Shown here in pieces: positions 8,221 to 17,687 of a stretch of 64,000 nt of DNA (positions within the stretch are counted from its first letter, which is position 1; every line of letters starts with the position of its first letter). Under the pieces are notes generated by a model. That model was not told where the DNA came from and made no database searches. It was given only the letters and a program-made list of their open reading frames with translations. The stretch lies in the NCBI GenBank assembly GCA_910577785.1, contig CAJTNT010000013.1, positions 23,047 to 87,046 of the forward strand. The letters are read 5' to 3'. The position numbers were made by a program, and so were the translations under genes. The DNA comes from an uncultured Lachnospiraceae bacterium (GTDB lineage: Bacteria > Bacillota > Clostridia > Lachnospirales > Lachnospiraceae).

Positions 8221-11200
8221 CTATTTCTTAATCTTAATGGACTTGGCTTTGCTCCATGTTCCTTGTATCGTTTTTTTCTTGTAGGTCTTGAATGCGCATA
8301 CTCTTACGTAGTATTTTTTGCCGGCTTTCATAGCCTTCCTAACCGTTTGGGTTGTTGTGCTGTTTTTCTTGATGGTTAGGCTTGCCGCTTTTTTGAATTT
8401 CTGGTTGGTGGCGTACTGGATTTTATAGCCAGTCGCCTTGCTGTCTTTCTTCCATTTTATGGTAAAGGTTTTTTTCTTGGAAGAGAGGGCGGTTATAACC
8501 TGTTTCTTTGGCTTAACGGTAATCGTTACCTTCTTGGTAGCAGAATTATATTTGCTGTTTCCGGCGGCCTTGATGGTAATGGTGGCAATGCCGCAGCCTT
8601 TGAGGGTTACTTTGCCGTTGGTTCTGCCGATGGCCGCTACTTTTTTGTCAGAAGACGTGTAAGTAATCGTTCCCTGGGCTTTGGCTTTGAGGGTAAATGG
8701 TTTGTCCCCGTAAGCCTTATTGCCAGAAGACACGCCTGTGATCTTGTTGGCTGCCTTATTTACTTTGATGGATGCCAGGCGGCTGGACGTGGATGCCGTC
8801 TTGGATCCGGTGGCTGCCTGGTTGGTATTCGTCACTACGCAATAATAGTAAAGCGTCCCTGCCGCGGAAGCAGCTGGCGTGTAGCTGTTCTTGGTTGCGC
8901 CGGAAATGGGCTTGGCGCCTTCTGTGGTGTTCTTGGTGTTTTTGTACCATTGGTAGCTCAGGGAGCCGCCATCGGTTACAGAGGCTGCTACTGTCAGTGC
9001 GGAGGCTTTCTTGCCATACGTATAGGATGCATTTGACGGCTGTTTGGTAATTTTGGGAGCTGCGGCGTCTATTTTGGCCGGCTGGCCGCTGCCTGCCACA
9101 GCTGCCTTAGCAACCACAAATTTATCCATCCTAGGAGTGAAGTCATCCTGTACGGCGCTGAACTTGTAGGAATTATCATTGGTAAAGGTAATGGTATTGG
9201 CGCCTTTTTCCAATTCAATGTCAACAATGGTGTTTTTATAGGTGTCCCAGCAGAAAGTATTCCTGAAATATACCGTCTGCGGCGTTTTGCCATTGACGGC
9301 AATCTGCATATAGCGTTCTACCAAATCTGTGTTGTATGGATGTACATAATTTCCGCCATCCTGTTTCTTCATCACTGGCGCCGGCTCATCGTTGGAGCAG
9401 AAGACGGACAGCTTGTAAGCGCCAGCTTCGGGGGCGTTCACGGTTAAGGAAAGACGGTTGTCTTTGCCGCCGCGGAAGCCTTCGACTGCTTTGCCGCCGG
9501 AAGCATGGGCGGTATCGATTACTTCTGGAACTGCCTTGCTGCCAGGGAGGTAATTGTAGCTGTCATTGGAAGGCGTGCCGCTTAAGGCCTGATCCTCTGC
9601 CTCCAGCACTGTGGCGTTGGCTGCGGTAACCTCTGGCTTTTCTGTGAATACGATTTTATCTAACGTAAGATTGCTTCCGCTTAGGCGCAGGCGGTTGATG
9701 CCGGCGGTCAGGTATACGCTTCCTGCGTTCTCCTGCCCCAGATTGACAGTAAGAAGCTCCAGCCAGCTTGTGCTTACAGTGGACTCTGCTTGGGCATCCT
9801 GAGCATAATCTACCTTGCTCTTGGAAAGCTTGGCTGTACCGGCTCCGGCTGTGCCAACTGCATAATAGCCGTCCCTTGGCGCATTTACATAAAACTCGAA
9901 ATCACTGCTTCCCACGGCTGCGCCGGCGCCGCTGCAGCTGCCTTCCTGGGACAGCGCAAAGCCTGCCTGGCTGGACGCCAGCTCTTCCGGCTCAATTTCT
10001 ACCACGGCCTCTGCCTGCGGGGCATATACGAGGTCAATCTTGTCCAACAATGCGCACAGCATGGAATTTACATTTTTGCCATTCTGGTCTTCGCCTTTGT
10101 ACATCAGCTGGATCTCATGTTTTCCTGCAGTCAGATTCACATAAACAGTCTTATAATTGTAATAGCCCCACTTGACCGTGGAATCATAGACAATATCCTG
10201 CTGGTTCGCCCCATCGATGGACAGGTTGTGGGTGCAGAGCGCGCCAACTGCCCGGTTCTGTCCGCCGGACGCCACGTACTGCAATGTCAATGGGTCTACC
10301 TGGGGCGCCTGGCTACTGTAATAAATATTCAGGCGGTACCTTCCATCCTTCGGTACCTCCACCTGGAACTTCACGCCATCACTGGCGCTGTTGAGATGGC
10401 CTACCTCTGCGCGGTTGGAACGCGCCAGGTCGCCGCCGCCGTTTTTCGTGTAAGCCTCGGCGCTCCCAATCAGCGTGGCATTCTCTGCCTCATAGGTCTG
10501 CTGCCAATTCTTTGCATACTGCCCGATCACAGAATTATCCGTGCCTGTCGCAGGCGTAATTACTGCAAAATAAGCGTCCATCAGCTCGGCGTCCGGCATG
10601 GTGAACACCAGGTCATTTCCTGTAAATGCCATATTTCCCTCAAATACTACCGGTGTTTCATCCGCAAATCCATGATGCCCAGTAAACTTTGTGCGGTAAA
10701 TCTTCACATGGGCATTGGAGGCATTCTGGAAGGTCTTGGTGGAACGGATATTTTCAATGCTCACGGTCTGTTTTCCAGCCTGCCCACCAAAAAGGCTGTA
10801 AATGGTCTTAGCGCTGTCGTCCGCGCTGGTCAGGCCATAGAGCCTGCCGTAAGGGCCCGGGCCTTCTATATTTTCAAGCGTCAGCGGCATCTTGCTGCCA
10901 GTCATCTGGGCGTACCACCGGTAGACCCACCAGGCCCCATTCGGCTTGTTGTTGTCTGCTGCCAGCTCATTCATGGAATTTGCCAGCCCCCAATAAGGCA
11001 GGGATGCATAGGTGTCTTCCTCATCGAAGATGGACAGCCAGTTCACCAATGCGCCTGGGTTCCCCACGTCGTCGAAGTTCACGGTCTCATTGACGAAAAG
11101 AACTGGCTCGATGCCTGACCCTGTGTAATATGTCTTCACAAACTGCTTTACTTCATCACAGTGCGATTTGAAGCTGGCCAGCTTATCCTTCTGCAGTTCA

Positions 11201-13221
11201 TGCCAGGTGATATACTCTGGCAGACAGTTGTTATTCTTGCAATACTCTAAGAAAGTCCGTACAGAGTTGCTATTATAGCCTGCAAAGTTCGGCCCTGCCA
11301 CCTTGAGGGACGGATTAATCCCCTTAATCGTCCTGTATATTTTCAGCCAGTCTGTACACATCTGGTTCAGCCTGCCGCCATACCAGATCTGGTCCGGCTC
11401 ATTGAAAATCACAAAGCTGTAATGCTCCAGTTGCTCTGCCGTCTTGCCAGCCACCATCTTGCTTACAATCTGCTGCACCTTCGTATTGTAATCCTCAATC
11501 CCATTGGATTCATACGGCCACTGCAGATAGAAATCCTGCAGGTAAATCTGGATATTCTCCACGCCGCACGTCTCCAGGTAGGAAGTCAGGCGATACCCAT
11601 CCCCGGAAGGATGCTGCTGCCCGTCCGCCGCTTTCTGCACAAGGATTTTGGGGGAAATCGCCTGGATCAGATCTGCGGAAGGCACGCCTACCTCGCTTAC
11701 GCCATACAAAAATCCCGTAGAACCATGGAAAAGGGCGCCTTTGCTCTTGGCCGGGTCAGCGTCAAAATGCAGGGCTGCGCCATAGGTCTTTTCATCCACG
11801 GCTTTACGCAATGATGTAAGCGCCGCATCTACCGCTTCCTGATCCTGTCCGGCAAGAGCCGTATCCGCTGCCGAAATCGCGGCCTGGATCGCCTGCTCGC
11901 TTGCACTGCTTAAGCTTCCCTGTGCCACCAGCTGGGCTGCCTCTTCCTTTTCTGCCCTAAGCTGCGCATTGGAGAATACTGTGTCTGCCGTCACCCCAGT
12001 ATAAAATACCAGGCCTTTGATCGCGTTGTCCAGGTTCTCCGTCAGGCGGCTTACATTCTCTGCCGTCACAGGATTTGCAATCCCTTCCTCCCCTTTTGCA
12101 ATCGCAGACTGAAGCGCCTGGAATGAATCCCTGCTATAAAAGCTGATGCTCTTACCCTTCGCCTCGTCCACTTTCGCCTGCAGCCCTGCCAGCAGTTCAT
12201 CCCCTACCTTGTAGCTGTCATAAGCCGCCTTGGCCTGATCCGCCGTCAGCGCCACATTGTAGAAGCGGAACTCATCCATCTTCGCCTTCAGATCCTTATC
12301 CGTCGTATAGACAGAAGGCCCAATGCCGCTGTACTTGTACTGTTTCAAAATGGCCGCATTGTCCGCAAACAGCCGGCTTAAAATTGCGGCCTGATTGTTG
12401 TTCCTGTCATACAGCATCTTCACCGGTTCACCGTCTAAGTACACCTCATAGGCCTTTGGCGACACGCTGACGGTCACATGCTGCCACCGCCCCCTTGCAA
12501 ACTGCTTCTCCCATACCAGCTTCAGGCAGGACGCCTGGTCTGGCAGCATAATGGCCGTATGGTATCCATTCGGGCTATCCGCCCCCAAGTCAGAAGCCCC
12601 CTCCTGCCCAGCGACAAAAGAAAATTCCGGCGCTGTCCAGGAACCGCCCTGGTCAGAATTCTGCCCCTGTACGGTAGCGGAAAAAATACGGCTGTACTGG
12701 GCTGCGCTTGGATCAATATTAATCCAGAAAGAAAATGCAAACCCTGCGTCTGTCACCTCTGCAAACATATCATTTGGGAGGGTCAGCCGCCCTTCCTTGG
12801 CTCCGTTTGTCGTACCTCCCGGCAAGTTAAGCACGTTGCTGCTGCGCTCCTCGTCCCGCTGTACGCCCAGCCCCGGCCTATTGCCTTCAATGGTTGCGGA
12901 TACGCCTGTTTTGCTGCCCTCGTTCTCTACCTTATTGTCTTTTACCTCGCCGTCAAAGGTAAATTCATAATAAGGCTGCGGGATTTCCGCCCGGGCTGCC
13001 TCTGACTGCTGCACTTCTGCCTGGCCTGCTGCCTCTGACTGCTGCACTTCTGCCTGGCCTGCCGCCTCTGACTGCTGCACTTCTGCCTGGCCTGCTGCCT
13101 CTGACTGCTGCACTTCTGCCTGAGCCTTGGGATTTCCTTCTGCATTAGCGGGAACCGAAGGAATCGCCATACTTGCCGCCAGAGCCAATGCCAGAAGCTT
13201 CTTCACATTCCTTGCCTTCAT
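8221..13221 (-). CDS. Large secreted multidomain glycoside hydrolase (clan GH-A, GH39-like)
   Basis: About 1,666 residues. A signal peptide ends near PANA (residue 27). Four 11-residue repeats of AEVQQSEAAGQ follow, then a LamG-like domain (about 85-340), a FIVAR-like helical segment (345-480) and a TIM-barrel domain (490-815) with FNEPD (acid/base Glu near 608) and FVNETVN (nucleophile Glu near 712). Two or three CBM6/35-like carbohydrate-binding regions follow (about 910-1350), and the protein ends in Ig-like and fibronectin III domains rich in Lys. There is no LPXTG or S-layer motif, so release or loose wall binding is likely. ATG at 13221 is preferred over a GTG two codons earlier on spacing from GGAGG. 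The substrate is unknown; assignment to GH39 is tentative. Confidence 0.75.
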   Translation of the reverse strand: MKARNVKKLLALALAASMAIPSVPANAEGNPKAQAEVQQSEAAGQAEVQQSEAAGQAEVQQSEAAGQAEVQQSEAARAEIPQPYYEFTFDGEVKDNKVENEGSKTGVSATIEGNRPGLGVQRDEERSSNVLNLPGGTTNGAKEGRLTLPNDMFAEVTDAGFAFSFWINIDPSAAQYSRIFSATVQGQNSDQGGSWTAPEFSFVAGQEGASDLGADSPNGYHTAIMLPDQASCLKLVWEKQFARGRWQHVTVSVSPKAYEVYLDGEPVKMLYDRNNNQAAILSRLFADNAAILKQYKYSGIGPSVYTTDKDLKAKMDEFRFYNVALTADQAKAAYDSYKVGDELLAGLQAKVDEAKGKSISFYSRDSFQALQSAIAKGEEGIANPVTAENVSRLTENLDNAIKGLVFYTGVTADTVFSNAQLRAEKEEAAQLVAQGSLSSASEQAIQAAISAADTALAGQDQEAVDAALTSLRKAVDEKTYGAALHFDADPAKSKGALFHGSTGFLYGVSEVGVPSADLIQAISPKILVQKAADGQQHPSGDGYRLTSYLETCGVENIQIYLQDFYLQWPYESNGIEDYNTKVQQIVSKMVAGKTAEQLEHYSFVIFNEPDQIWYGGRLNQMCTDWLKIYRTIKGINPSLKVAGPNFAGYNSNSVRTFLEYCKNNNCLPEYITWHELQKDKLASFKSHCDEVKQFVKTYYTGSGIEPVLFVNETVNFDDVGNPGALVNWLSIFDEEDTYASLPYWGLANSMNELAADNNKPNGAWWVYRWYAQMTGSKMPLTLENIEGPGPYGRLYGLTSADDSAKTIYSLFGGQAGKQTVSIENIRSTKTFQNASNAHVKIYRTKFTGHHGFADETPVVFEGNMAFTGNDLVFTMPDAELMDAYFAVITPATGTDNSVIGQYAKNWQQTYEAENATLIGSAEAYTKNGGGDLARSNRAEVGHLNSASDGVKFQVEVPKDGRYRLNIYYSSQAPQVDPLTLQYVASGGQNRAVGALCTHNLSIDGANQQDIVYDSTVKWGYYNYKTVYVNLTAGKHEIQLMYKGEDQNGKNVNSMLCALLDKIDLVYAPQAEAVVEIEPEELASSQAGFALSQEGSCSGAGAAVGSSDFEFYVNAPRDGYYAVGTAGAGTAKLSKSKVDYAQDAQAESTVSTSWLELLTVNLGQENAGSVYLTAGINRLRLSGSNLTLDKIVFTEKPEVTAANATVLEAEDQALSGTPSNDSYNYLPGSKAVPEVIDTAHASGGKAVEGFRGGKDNRLSLTVNAPEAGAYKLSVFCSNDEPAPVMKKQDGGNYVHPYNTDLVERYMQIAVNGKTPQTVYFRNTFCWDTYKNTIVDIELEKGANTITFTNDNSYKFSAVQDDFTPRMDKFVVAKAAVAGSGQPAKIDAAAPKITKQPSNASYTYGKKASALTVAASVTDGGSLSYQWYKNTKNTTEGAKPISGATKNSYTPAASAAGTLYYYCVVTNTNQAATGSKTASTSSRLASIKVNKAANKITGVSSGNKAYGDKPFTLKAKAQGTITYTSSDKKVAAIGRTNGKVTLKGCGIATITIKAAGNSKYNSATKKVTITVKPKKQVITALSSKKKTFTIKWKKDSKATGYKIQYATNQKFKKAASLTIKKNSTTTQTVRKAMKAGKKYYVRVCAFKTYKKKTIQGTWSKAKSIKIKK
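12995..13121 (-). repeat. 33-bp minisatellite in the glycosidase N-terminus
   Basis: Four almost identical 33-base units, in frame, encode AEVQQSEAAGQ repeats directly after the signal peptide. One copy differs by a silent change (gctgcc to gccgcc). Copy number is likely to vary between strains. The encoded stretch would be a flexible acidic spacer. Confidence 0.9.
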
Positions 13222-13790
13222 AAACACTTGTCCTCCTTTTTCAGAATCTTATTTCCAAAAGATTTGCTTTTTTCTATTATAAAAGATACTTGGCCTTCCT
13301 GGCTAGGATAAATTAGAAAAAAAAGTTGTAATTTTTTGTAATTATTACTTCTTCACATTTCATCTGTATGCCCAGACACGCAAAAAACAGCTAATCCCTA
13401 TCGATTAACTGTTCTTCTATCTTATTACCATAGCACTGAAATTAATAATGAAAAAGATATACCATTAAGACATGCTCTATAAACTTTCGTAGCCATTGTC
13501 CGCTGGCCGGGGCAAGCCGTCCCCCTGAGCAGACAATTCAGGAACGGTTTTAGCGGAGGGAATTGCCTCGTTCTTGCCGGATGGGATAAAGGATCCAAAT
13601 GGAAACCCAGCGCTAAAGAACGGCAGGAAAATACCTTATGCAGATTGCGCAGGATATTTCTTCGAGAGTACAGGCCAAAAATCGTCGGCATAGCGGGCTA
13701 TACTGAGACTTTTTGGCCTGCACAATCAGAGAAATAGGCGTACAGCGTATCACATCCAGCACCCTATTACCTGCGTGCCTCCCCGCAACA
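13222..13790. other. Non-coding gap between yebC and the glycosidase gene
   Basis: 569 bases without a supportable gene. The part nearest the glycosidase is A/T-rich, with a TATAAT hexamer on the minus strand at about 13278-13283 but no matching -35, which would suit an activator-dependent promoter. The part nearest yebC holds a long hairpin (separate entry). Short open frames here have no ribosome binding sites or family likeness. Confidence 0.5.
13671..13720 (-). terminator. Long hairpin downstream of yebC
   Basis: CAGGCCAAAAA (13671-13681) pairs perfectly with TTTTTGGCCTG (13710-13720) around a 28-base loop that can itself form a small ATAG/CTAT stem. On the minus strand it begins 70 bases after the yebC stop codon. 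The U tract lies in the stem, so termination is plausible in either direction but not certain. Confidence 0.5.
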
Positions 13791-14519
13791 TCATCCCTCC
13801 CAGTTATGGTACACCGCCTGTACATCGTCATCGTCTTCCAGGAGATCCAAGATCTTTTGAATATTCTTCACAGCCTCTTCCTCCGACACCTGTACCCATG
13901 TCTGCGGGATCATCGTCACCTCTGCGGAAGCCATGGCAATCCCGGCCTCTTCCAGCTTCTGGCGCACCTCGCTGAAGCCTTCCGGATCCGTCAGCACCTC
14001 ATAGCTGTCTTCCTCCTCAGAGAAATCCTCCGCCCCTGCGTCCAGCGCCATCATCATCAGATCATCCGCATCCATCTCACACTCTTCCTTGGCAATGACA
14101 ATCTGCCCCTTCTTGTCAAACATATAAGATACGCACCCCGGCGTCCCTACATTCCCATTGCCTTTTGTAAACGCACTCCTGACGTTGGCAGCCGTGCGGT
14201 TCTTATTATCCGTCAAAGCATCCACAATAATCGCCGTCCCATTCGGGCCATACCCTTCATAAGACGCAAACTCATAATTCACAGAATTGGCATCCCCTGC
14301 AGCCTTCTTAATGCCGCGCTCAATGGTATCGTTGGGCATATTGTTGGATTTCGCCTTGGCAATCACATCACGGAGGCGGCTGTTATTATTGGGATCCGGC
14401 CCCCCTTCCTTCACTGCCACGGCAATCTCCCTGCCGATGATCGTAAATATCTTCCCTCTTGCCGCATCGTTTTTCTCTTTCTTATGCTTAATATTCGCAA
14501 ATTTAGAATGTCCTGACAT
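13791..14519 (-). CDS. yebC: YebC/PmpR family protein (TACO1-like)
   Basis: This 242-residue protein matches YebC/TACO1 along its length. It starts MSGHSKFANIKHKKEKNDAARGK, followed by the TRIIREI-like helix (IFTIIGREIAVAVKEGG), the PNNNSRLRDVIAKAKSNNMP block and acidic C-terminal domains ending in YHNW. The family was annotated as transcriptional regulators; later work links it to translation of proline-rich stretches. It is a single-gene unit on the minus strand, followed by a hairpin at 13671-13720. Confidence 0.95.
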   Translation of the reverse strand: MSGHSKFANIKHKKEKNDAARGKIFTIIGREIAVAVKEGGPDPNNNSRLRDVIAKAKSNNMPNDTIERGIKKAAGDANSVNYEFASYEGYGPNGTAIIVDALTDNKNRTAANVRSAFTKGNGNVGTPGCVSYMFDKKGQIVIAKEECEMDADDLMMMALDAGAEDFSEEEDSYEVLTDPEGFSEVRQKLEEAGIAMASAEVTMIPQTWVQVSEEEAVKNIQKILDLLEDDDDVQAVYHNWEG

Positions 14520-14596
14520 ATCAGTTCTCCTCTTTTCCTAATATTTTTGTAACTATTCCGTGCCTTCCTAGTTACATAATTATCTTACATACGCAC

Positions 14597-15910
14597 TCAC
14601 GCTTTTGTAACCCTCACCATATGTATCATCTTATCCCTCACGGACAGCACATGGAAATGCCACCCCTCCGCATCCAGCTCAAACTCCTCATGCTCCCCAG
14701 GGATTTTCCCAATCAGGGAAATCAGATACCCATTCAGCGTCTCGTACTCCATGCCCTCCATGGGAATCCCCAGCGTTTCGCAGACTTCCCCAAAGGGCGC
14801 CATTCCCCGCATCAGATAGCTCCCATCCGCCTGGGCGACCACGTCTGTCTCTTCCTCGTCATATTCATCAAAGATATTCCCCACAATCTCTTCCAGGATA
14901 TCCTCCATGGCAACGATTCCCGCTGTCTGCCCATATTCGTCCACCACCACCACCATGTGGTTCTTCTTCGACTGCATCCCCTGGAAGAGCTCATTGATAT
15001 TGCGAGTCTCGGGAATGAACACGGCCTCCCGCACCAGCCCCGGGATTTCCTGTATTTCCCGCTCCAGGTAAAGGCCCTTGCGGCTCTCAATCATCACGTC
15101 CTTCATATGTAAAATACCAATAATATTATCAATATCCCCCTTATAGACCGGGAACCTGGAATTGTTCCCTTCCAGGATGATTTCCAGCGCCTCCTTCAGC
15201 AATGTGCTGCCTTCAATGGCGTTCACATGCTTGCGGTGAGTCATAATATCCTTGGCTTCCTTGTCGTCAAAGGCAAAAATATTGTGGATCATCTCTGCCT
15301 CGCTGGCCTGCAAAACCCCCTGTTCGTGCCCTTCCTTGACCATGGAAATAATCTCTTCTTCCGTCACATCGTCAAAACTGGCAGTGGGGTCAATCCCCAC
15401 CAGCCGCACTGCCAGGTTGGACGCCTTCTCCGCCAGGTACGCATAGGGCCACAGTATGTACAGCAGTACACGGACCAGGCCTGCCAGGCGGAACAGCCAT
15501 TCCTCCGGACGCCTGGCCGCAATTTTCTGCGGCGCAATCACCCCCAGCGCTACAAAAAAGAATACACCCGCCAACGCCGCCAGGACATAGCACCATAAAA
15601 GCAAATAAGGGTTGGGATCCCGCAAAGACAGGGAATGGAACAGTAGGTTCCCCAGAAGGCGGATCTGGTATATGCCAAACACCCCGCTGGCAAAGGTCAT
15701 TAAAATCTGCACTGCATGCTTTGTCTTATAGGGGGAATCCATCACTTCCAGCAGCCAGGGGGCATACTTGCTGCCCTCCTCTTTCCGCTTCTCCACCTGA
15801 CTCTCAGAGACTTCCTCAAGAGCCGTCAGGAATCCATACATAATCGCATTGATAATCACCAATCCCAAAAATACAATCAGCCCTATGGCAGGACTCGCGC
15901 CATCATCCAT
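14597..15910 (-). CDS. Hemolysin-family CNNM/CBS/CorC protein
   Basis: A 437-residue protein of the HlyC/CorC group. The N-terminal CNNM transmembrane region (four helices, roughly 8-180) is followed by a paired CBS module (about 205-330; AFDDKEAKDIMTHRKHV and VVVVDEYGQTAGIVAMEDILEEIVGNIFDE) and a C-terminal CorC_HlyC domain. AGAGGAG precedes the start. Relatives export or sense Mg2+ and Co2+; the hemolysin label is historical. The gene lies between yebC and the mazF-alr group, all on the minus strand. Confidence 0.92.
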   Translation of the reverse strand: MDDGASPAIGLIVFLGLVIINAIMYGFLTALEEVSESQVEKRKEEGSKYAPWLLEVMDSPYKTKHAVQILMTFASGVFGIYQIRLLGNLLFHSLSLRDPNPYLLLWCYVLAALAGVFFFVALGVIAPQKIAARRPEEWLFRLAGLVRVLLYILWPYAYLAEKASNLAVRLVGIDPTASFDDVTEEEIISMVKEGHEQGVLQASEAEMIHNIFAFDDKEAKDIMTHRKHVNAIEGSTLLKEALEIILEGNNSRFPVYKGDIDNIIGILHMKDVMIESRKGLYLEREIQEIPGLVREAVFIPETRNINELFQGMQSKKNHMVVVVDEYGQTAGIVAMEDILEEIVGNIFDEYDEEETDVVAQADGSYLMRGMAPFGEVCETLGIPMEGMEYETLNGYLISLIGKIPGEHEEFELDAEGWHFHVLSVRDKMIHMVRVTKA

Positions 15911-16026
15911 TCTTCTGACTCCTCTTTCCTCAGGAGCTGCATCCGTTATTTTCCTACAGCTCCTTACGCATAACGATTAATAGCAAACACTTGAAATATA
16001 CCATTTCCGGGCATATTAGTCAAGAT

Positions 16027-16374
16027 TTATGTATATAATTCCAAACTGATTTCAAGTGCCCGGTCTACTTTTTTTAAAACTTCCCTGTCCAAACAGCAGA
16101 CTTTGTCCCTCAGCCTCTGCTTGTCAATCGTCCGCAGCTGCTCTAAGAGTATTACGGAATCCTTTACCATGTCATACTTCCTGGCGTCCAGTTCCACATG
16201 GGTCGGCAGCTTCGCCTTGTTCATCTTCGAAGTAATCGCCGCACAGATAACGGTTGGGCTATGGCGGTTGCCCACATCATTCTGGATAATCAGGACAGGA
16301 CGGATCCCCCCCTGCTCTGAGCCTACCACCGGGCGTAAATCTGCATAATAAATATCTCCTCTATGAATAACCAC
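16027..16374 (-). CDS. ndoA: MazF/NdoA-type endoribonuclease toxin
   Basis: A 115-residue PemK/MazF protein. It begins with the RGDIYYADL strand and has GSEQGGIRPVLIIQND and PTVICAAITSK, the usual active-site scaffold (Arg in GGIRPV, Thr/Ser in AITSK). The start is GTG at 16374, with GAGGAAAA upstream. MazF enzymes cleave mRNA at short motifs. The 114-base gap to alr is too small for a normal antitoxin gene and holds none, so any EndoAI-type partner must be encoded elsewhere. The alr-ndoA adjacency is the usual Firmicutes arrangement. Confidence 0.93.
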   Translation of the reverse strand: MVIHRGDIYYADLRPVVGSEQGGIRPVLIIQNDVGNRHSPTVICAAITSKMNKAKLPTHVELDARKYDMVKDSVILLEQLRTIDKQRLRDKVCCLDREVLKKVDRALEISLELYT

Positions 16375-16488
16375 TTTTCCTCACACTCCAAAATTTTATA
16401 GGTTGATAACTGTTTTGTGCTTTCACAGTTACATAGGTCTTTCTAACACCTATTGTTCCCCATTTCTTCGTGTGTATACATCGTTTCT

Positions 16489-17637
16489 TTAAATTCTCGG
16501 CTTGCCATCCTTGCAGTAGACCCTGGGGATGCGCCTGCCCAAATCACAGGCAAATTCATAGTTGAAGCGGCCTGACAGGTCGCCAATCGCTTCCATGGAG
16601 ATCTCCTCCCCCCCATCTGTGCCTACCAAGGTCACGGGATCGCCCTCCTGCGCCTCCGGGATATGGGTCACATCCACCATAAACTGATCCATGCAGATAC
16701 GCCCGCAGATTGGCGCCCTCTGTCCATGGATTAGCACATACCCCCGGTTGGAAAGGCTCCGCGGATAGCCATCGCCATAGCCGATTGGAACAGTGGCAAT
16801 CCGCTGCCTGCCTGTCGTCTGGTAGGTGGCCCCATAGCTGATGCTCCTGCCTGCTTCCAGCTCTTTCAGGAACACGATGCAGCTTTTGAGGGACAGCGCC
16901 GACCTTAAATCCAGCCTCTCCTTCTGCACCTGATCCGAAGGCCACATCCCATAGAGGCTGATGCCCGCCCGCACCAGGCTCATATTGGCATATGGCAGAT
17001 CGATGATGGCCGCGCTGTTGGAACAGTGTGGCAGGGGGATGTGGATTCCCTTCCGGCAGAGCATCGCATTCATTTCCTGGAATTTTGCCAGCTGCTGCTC
17101 TGCCATCGTCTTATCCCGGTCGTCCGCTTTGGCAAAATGCGTAAAAATCCCTTCTATTATAATATGGGGCATTGCCGCAATTTGTGCAATCTCTTCTGCG
17201 GCTTCCTGGGTAACCTGGAAGCCAAGGCGGCTTAGGCCGGTATCTATCTTCAAGTGGATTGTGATCGGGGTTCCTGCCCAAGCGGCAGATTCCTCCAGGG
17301 CAAGCGCCTGCCGGAGAGAGAAAACAGCGGGACGGATTCCCAAATCAGGCAGCAAGCAGTATTGATCTGGGAATGTGGCTCCCAGGACGAGAATCGGTTT
17401 CTTCAGGCCGCTGCTGCGCAGAGCCTGGGCTTCCTCCACAGTGGCCGTCGCGTAGCCCCAGGTAATGGGGAGGGGTTCTAGCTCCTTTCCGATCGGGATG
17501 GCGCCATGGCCATAGGCATCGGCTTTGATGACAGGCATGATTTTTGTGCCTGGCTGGAGGATGCGCTGCATTTGGGACATATTGTGGAGGATTGCGTCAA
17601 GGTTGATTTCTGCATAGGCTCTGGAGGGTGTATTCAT
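16489..17637 (-). CDS. alr: Alanine racemase
   Basis: A 382-residue fold-type III PLP enzyme interconverting L- and D-alanine for peptidoglycan. The PLP lysine lies in MPVIKADAYGHG near residue 40, and the second catalytic tyrosine in the C-terminal domain in SLYGMWP. PIGYGDGYPRSLSNRG and GRICMDQFMVDVT are family signatures. AGAAAGG precedes the ATG at 17637. The gene stands between the nnr repair gene and ndoA, a common Clostridia order. Confidence 0.97.
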   Translation of the reverse strand: MNTPSRAYAEINLDAILHNMSQMQRILQPGTKIMPVIKADAYGHGAIPIGKELEPLPITWGYATATVEEAQALRSSGLKKPILVLGATFPDQYCLLPDLGIRPAVFSLRQALALEESAAWAGTPITIHLKIDTGLSRLGFQVTQEAAEEIAQIAAMPHIIIEGIFTHFAKADDRDKTMAEQQLAKFQEMNAMLCRKGIHIPLPHCSNSAAIIDLPYANMSLVRAGISLYGMWPSDQVQKERLDLRSALSLKSCIVFLKELEAGRSISYGATYQTTGRQRIATVPIGYGDGYPRSLSNRGYVLIHGQRAPICGRICMDQFMVDVTHIPEAQEGDPVTLVGTDGGEEISMEAIGDLSGRFNYEFACDLGRRIPRVYCKDGKPRI

Positions 17638-17687
17638 GATTTTTTGCCTTTCTAATGGGGTAGGGTAATGATTTTGCGGCTTCTTTG

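Noticed and set aside
9790..11118. Long plus-strand open frame of 442 codons opposite the glycosidase gene
   Set aside because: It lies entirely antisense to a gene with clear domains and signal peptide, lacks a ribosome binding site and reads as Cys/His/Ile-rich mirror sequence.
13425..13691. 88-codon minus-strand frame in the gap after yebC
   Set aside because: It has no ribosome binding site and no family resemblance, and its composition is typical of non-coding DNA.
16375..16488. Antitoxin gene between alr and ndoA
   Set aside because: Only 114 bases are available and no frame with a plausible start exists on either strand.
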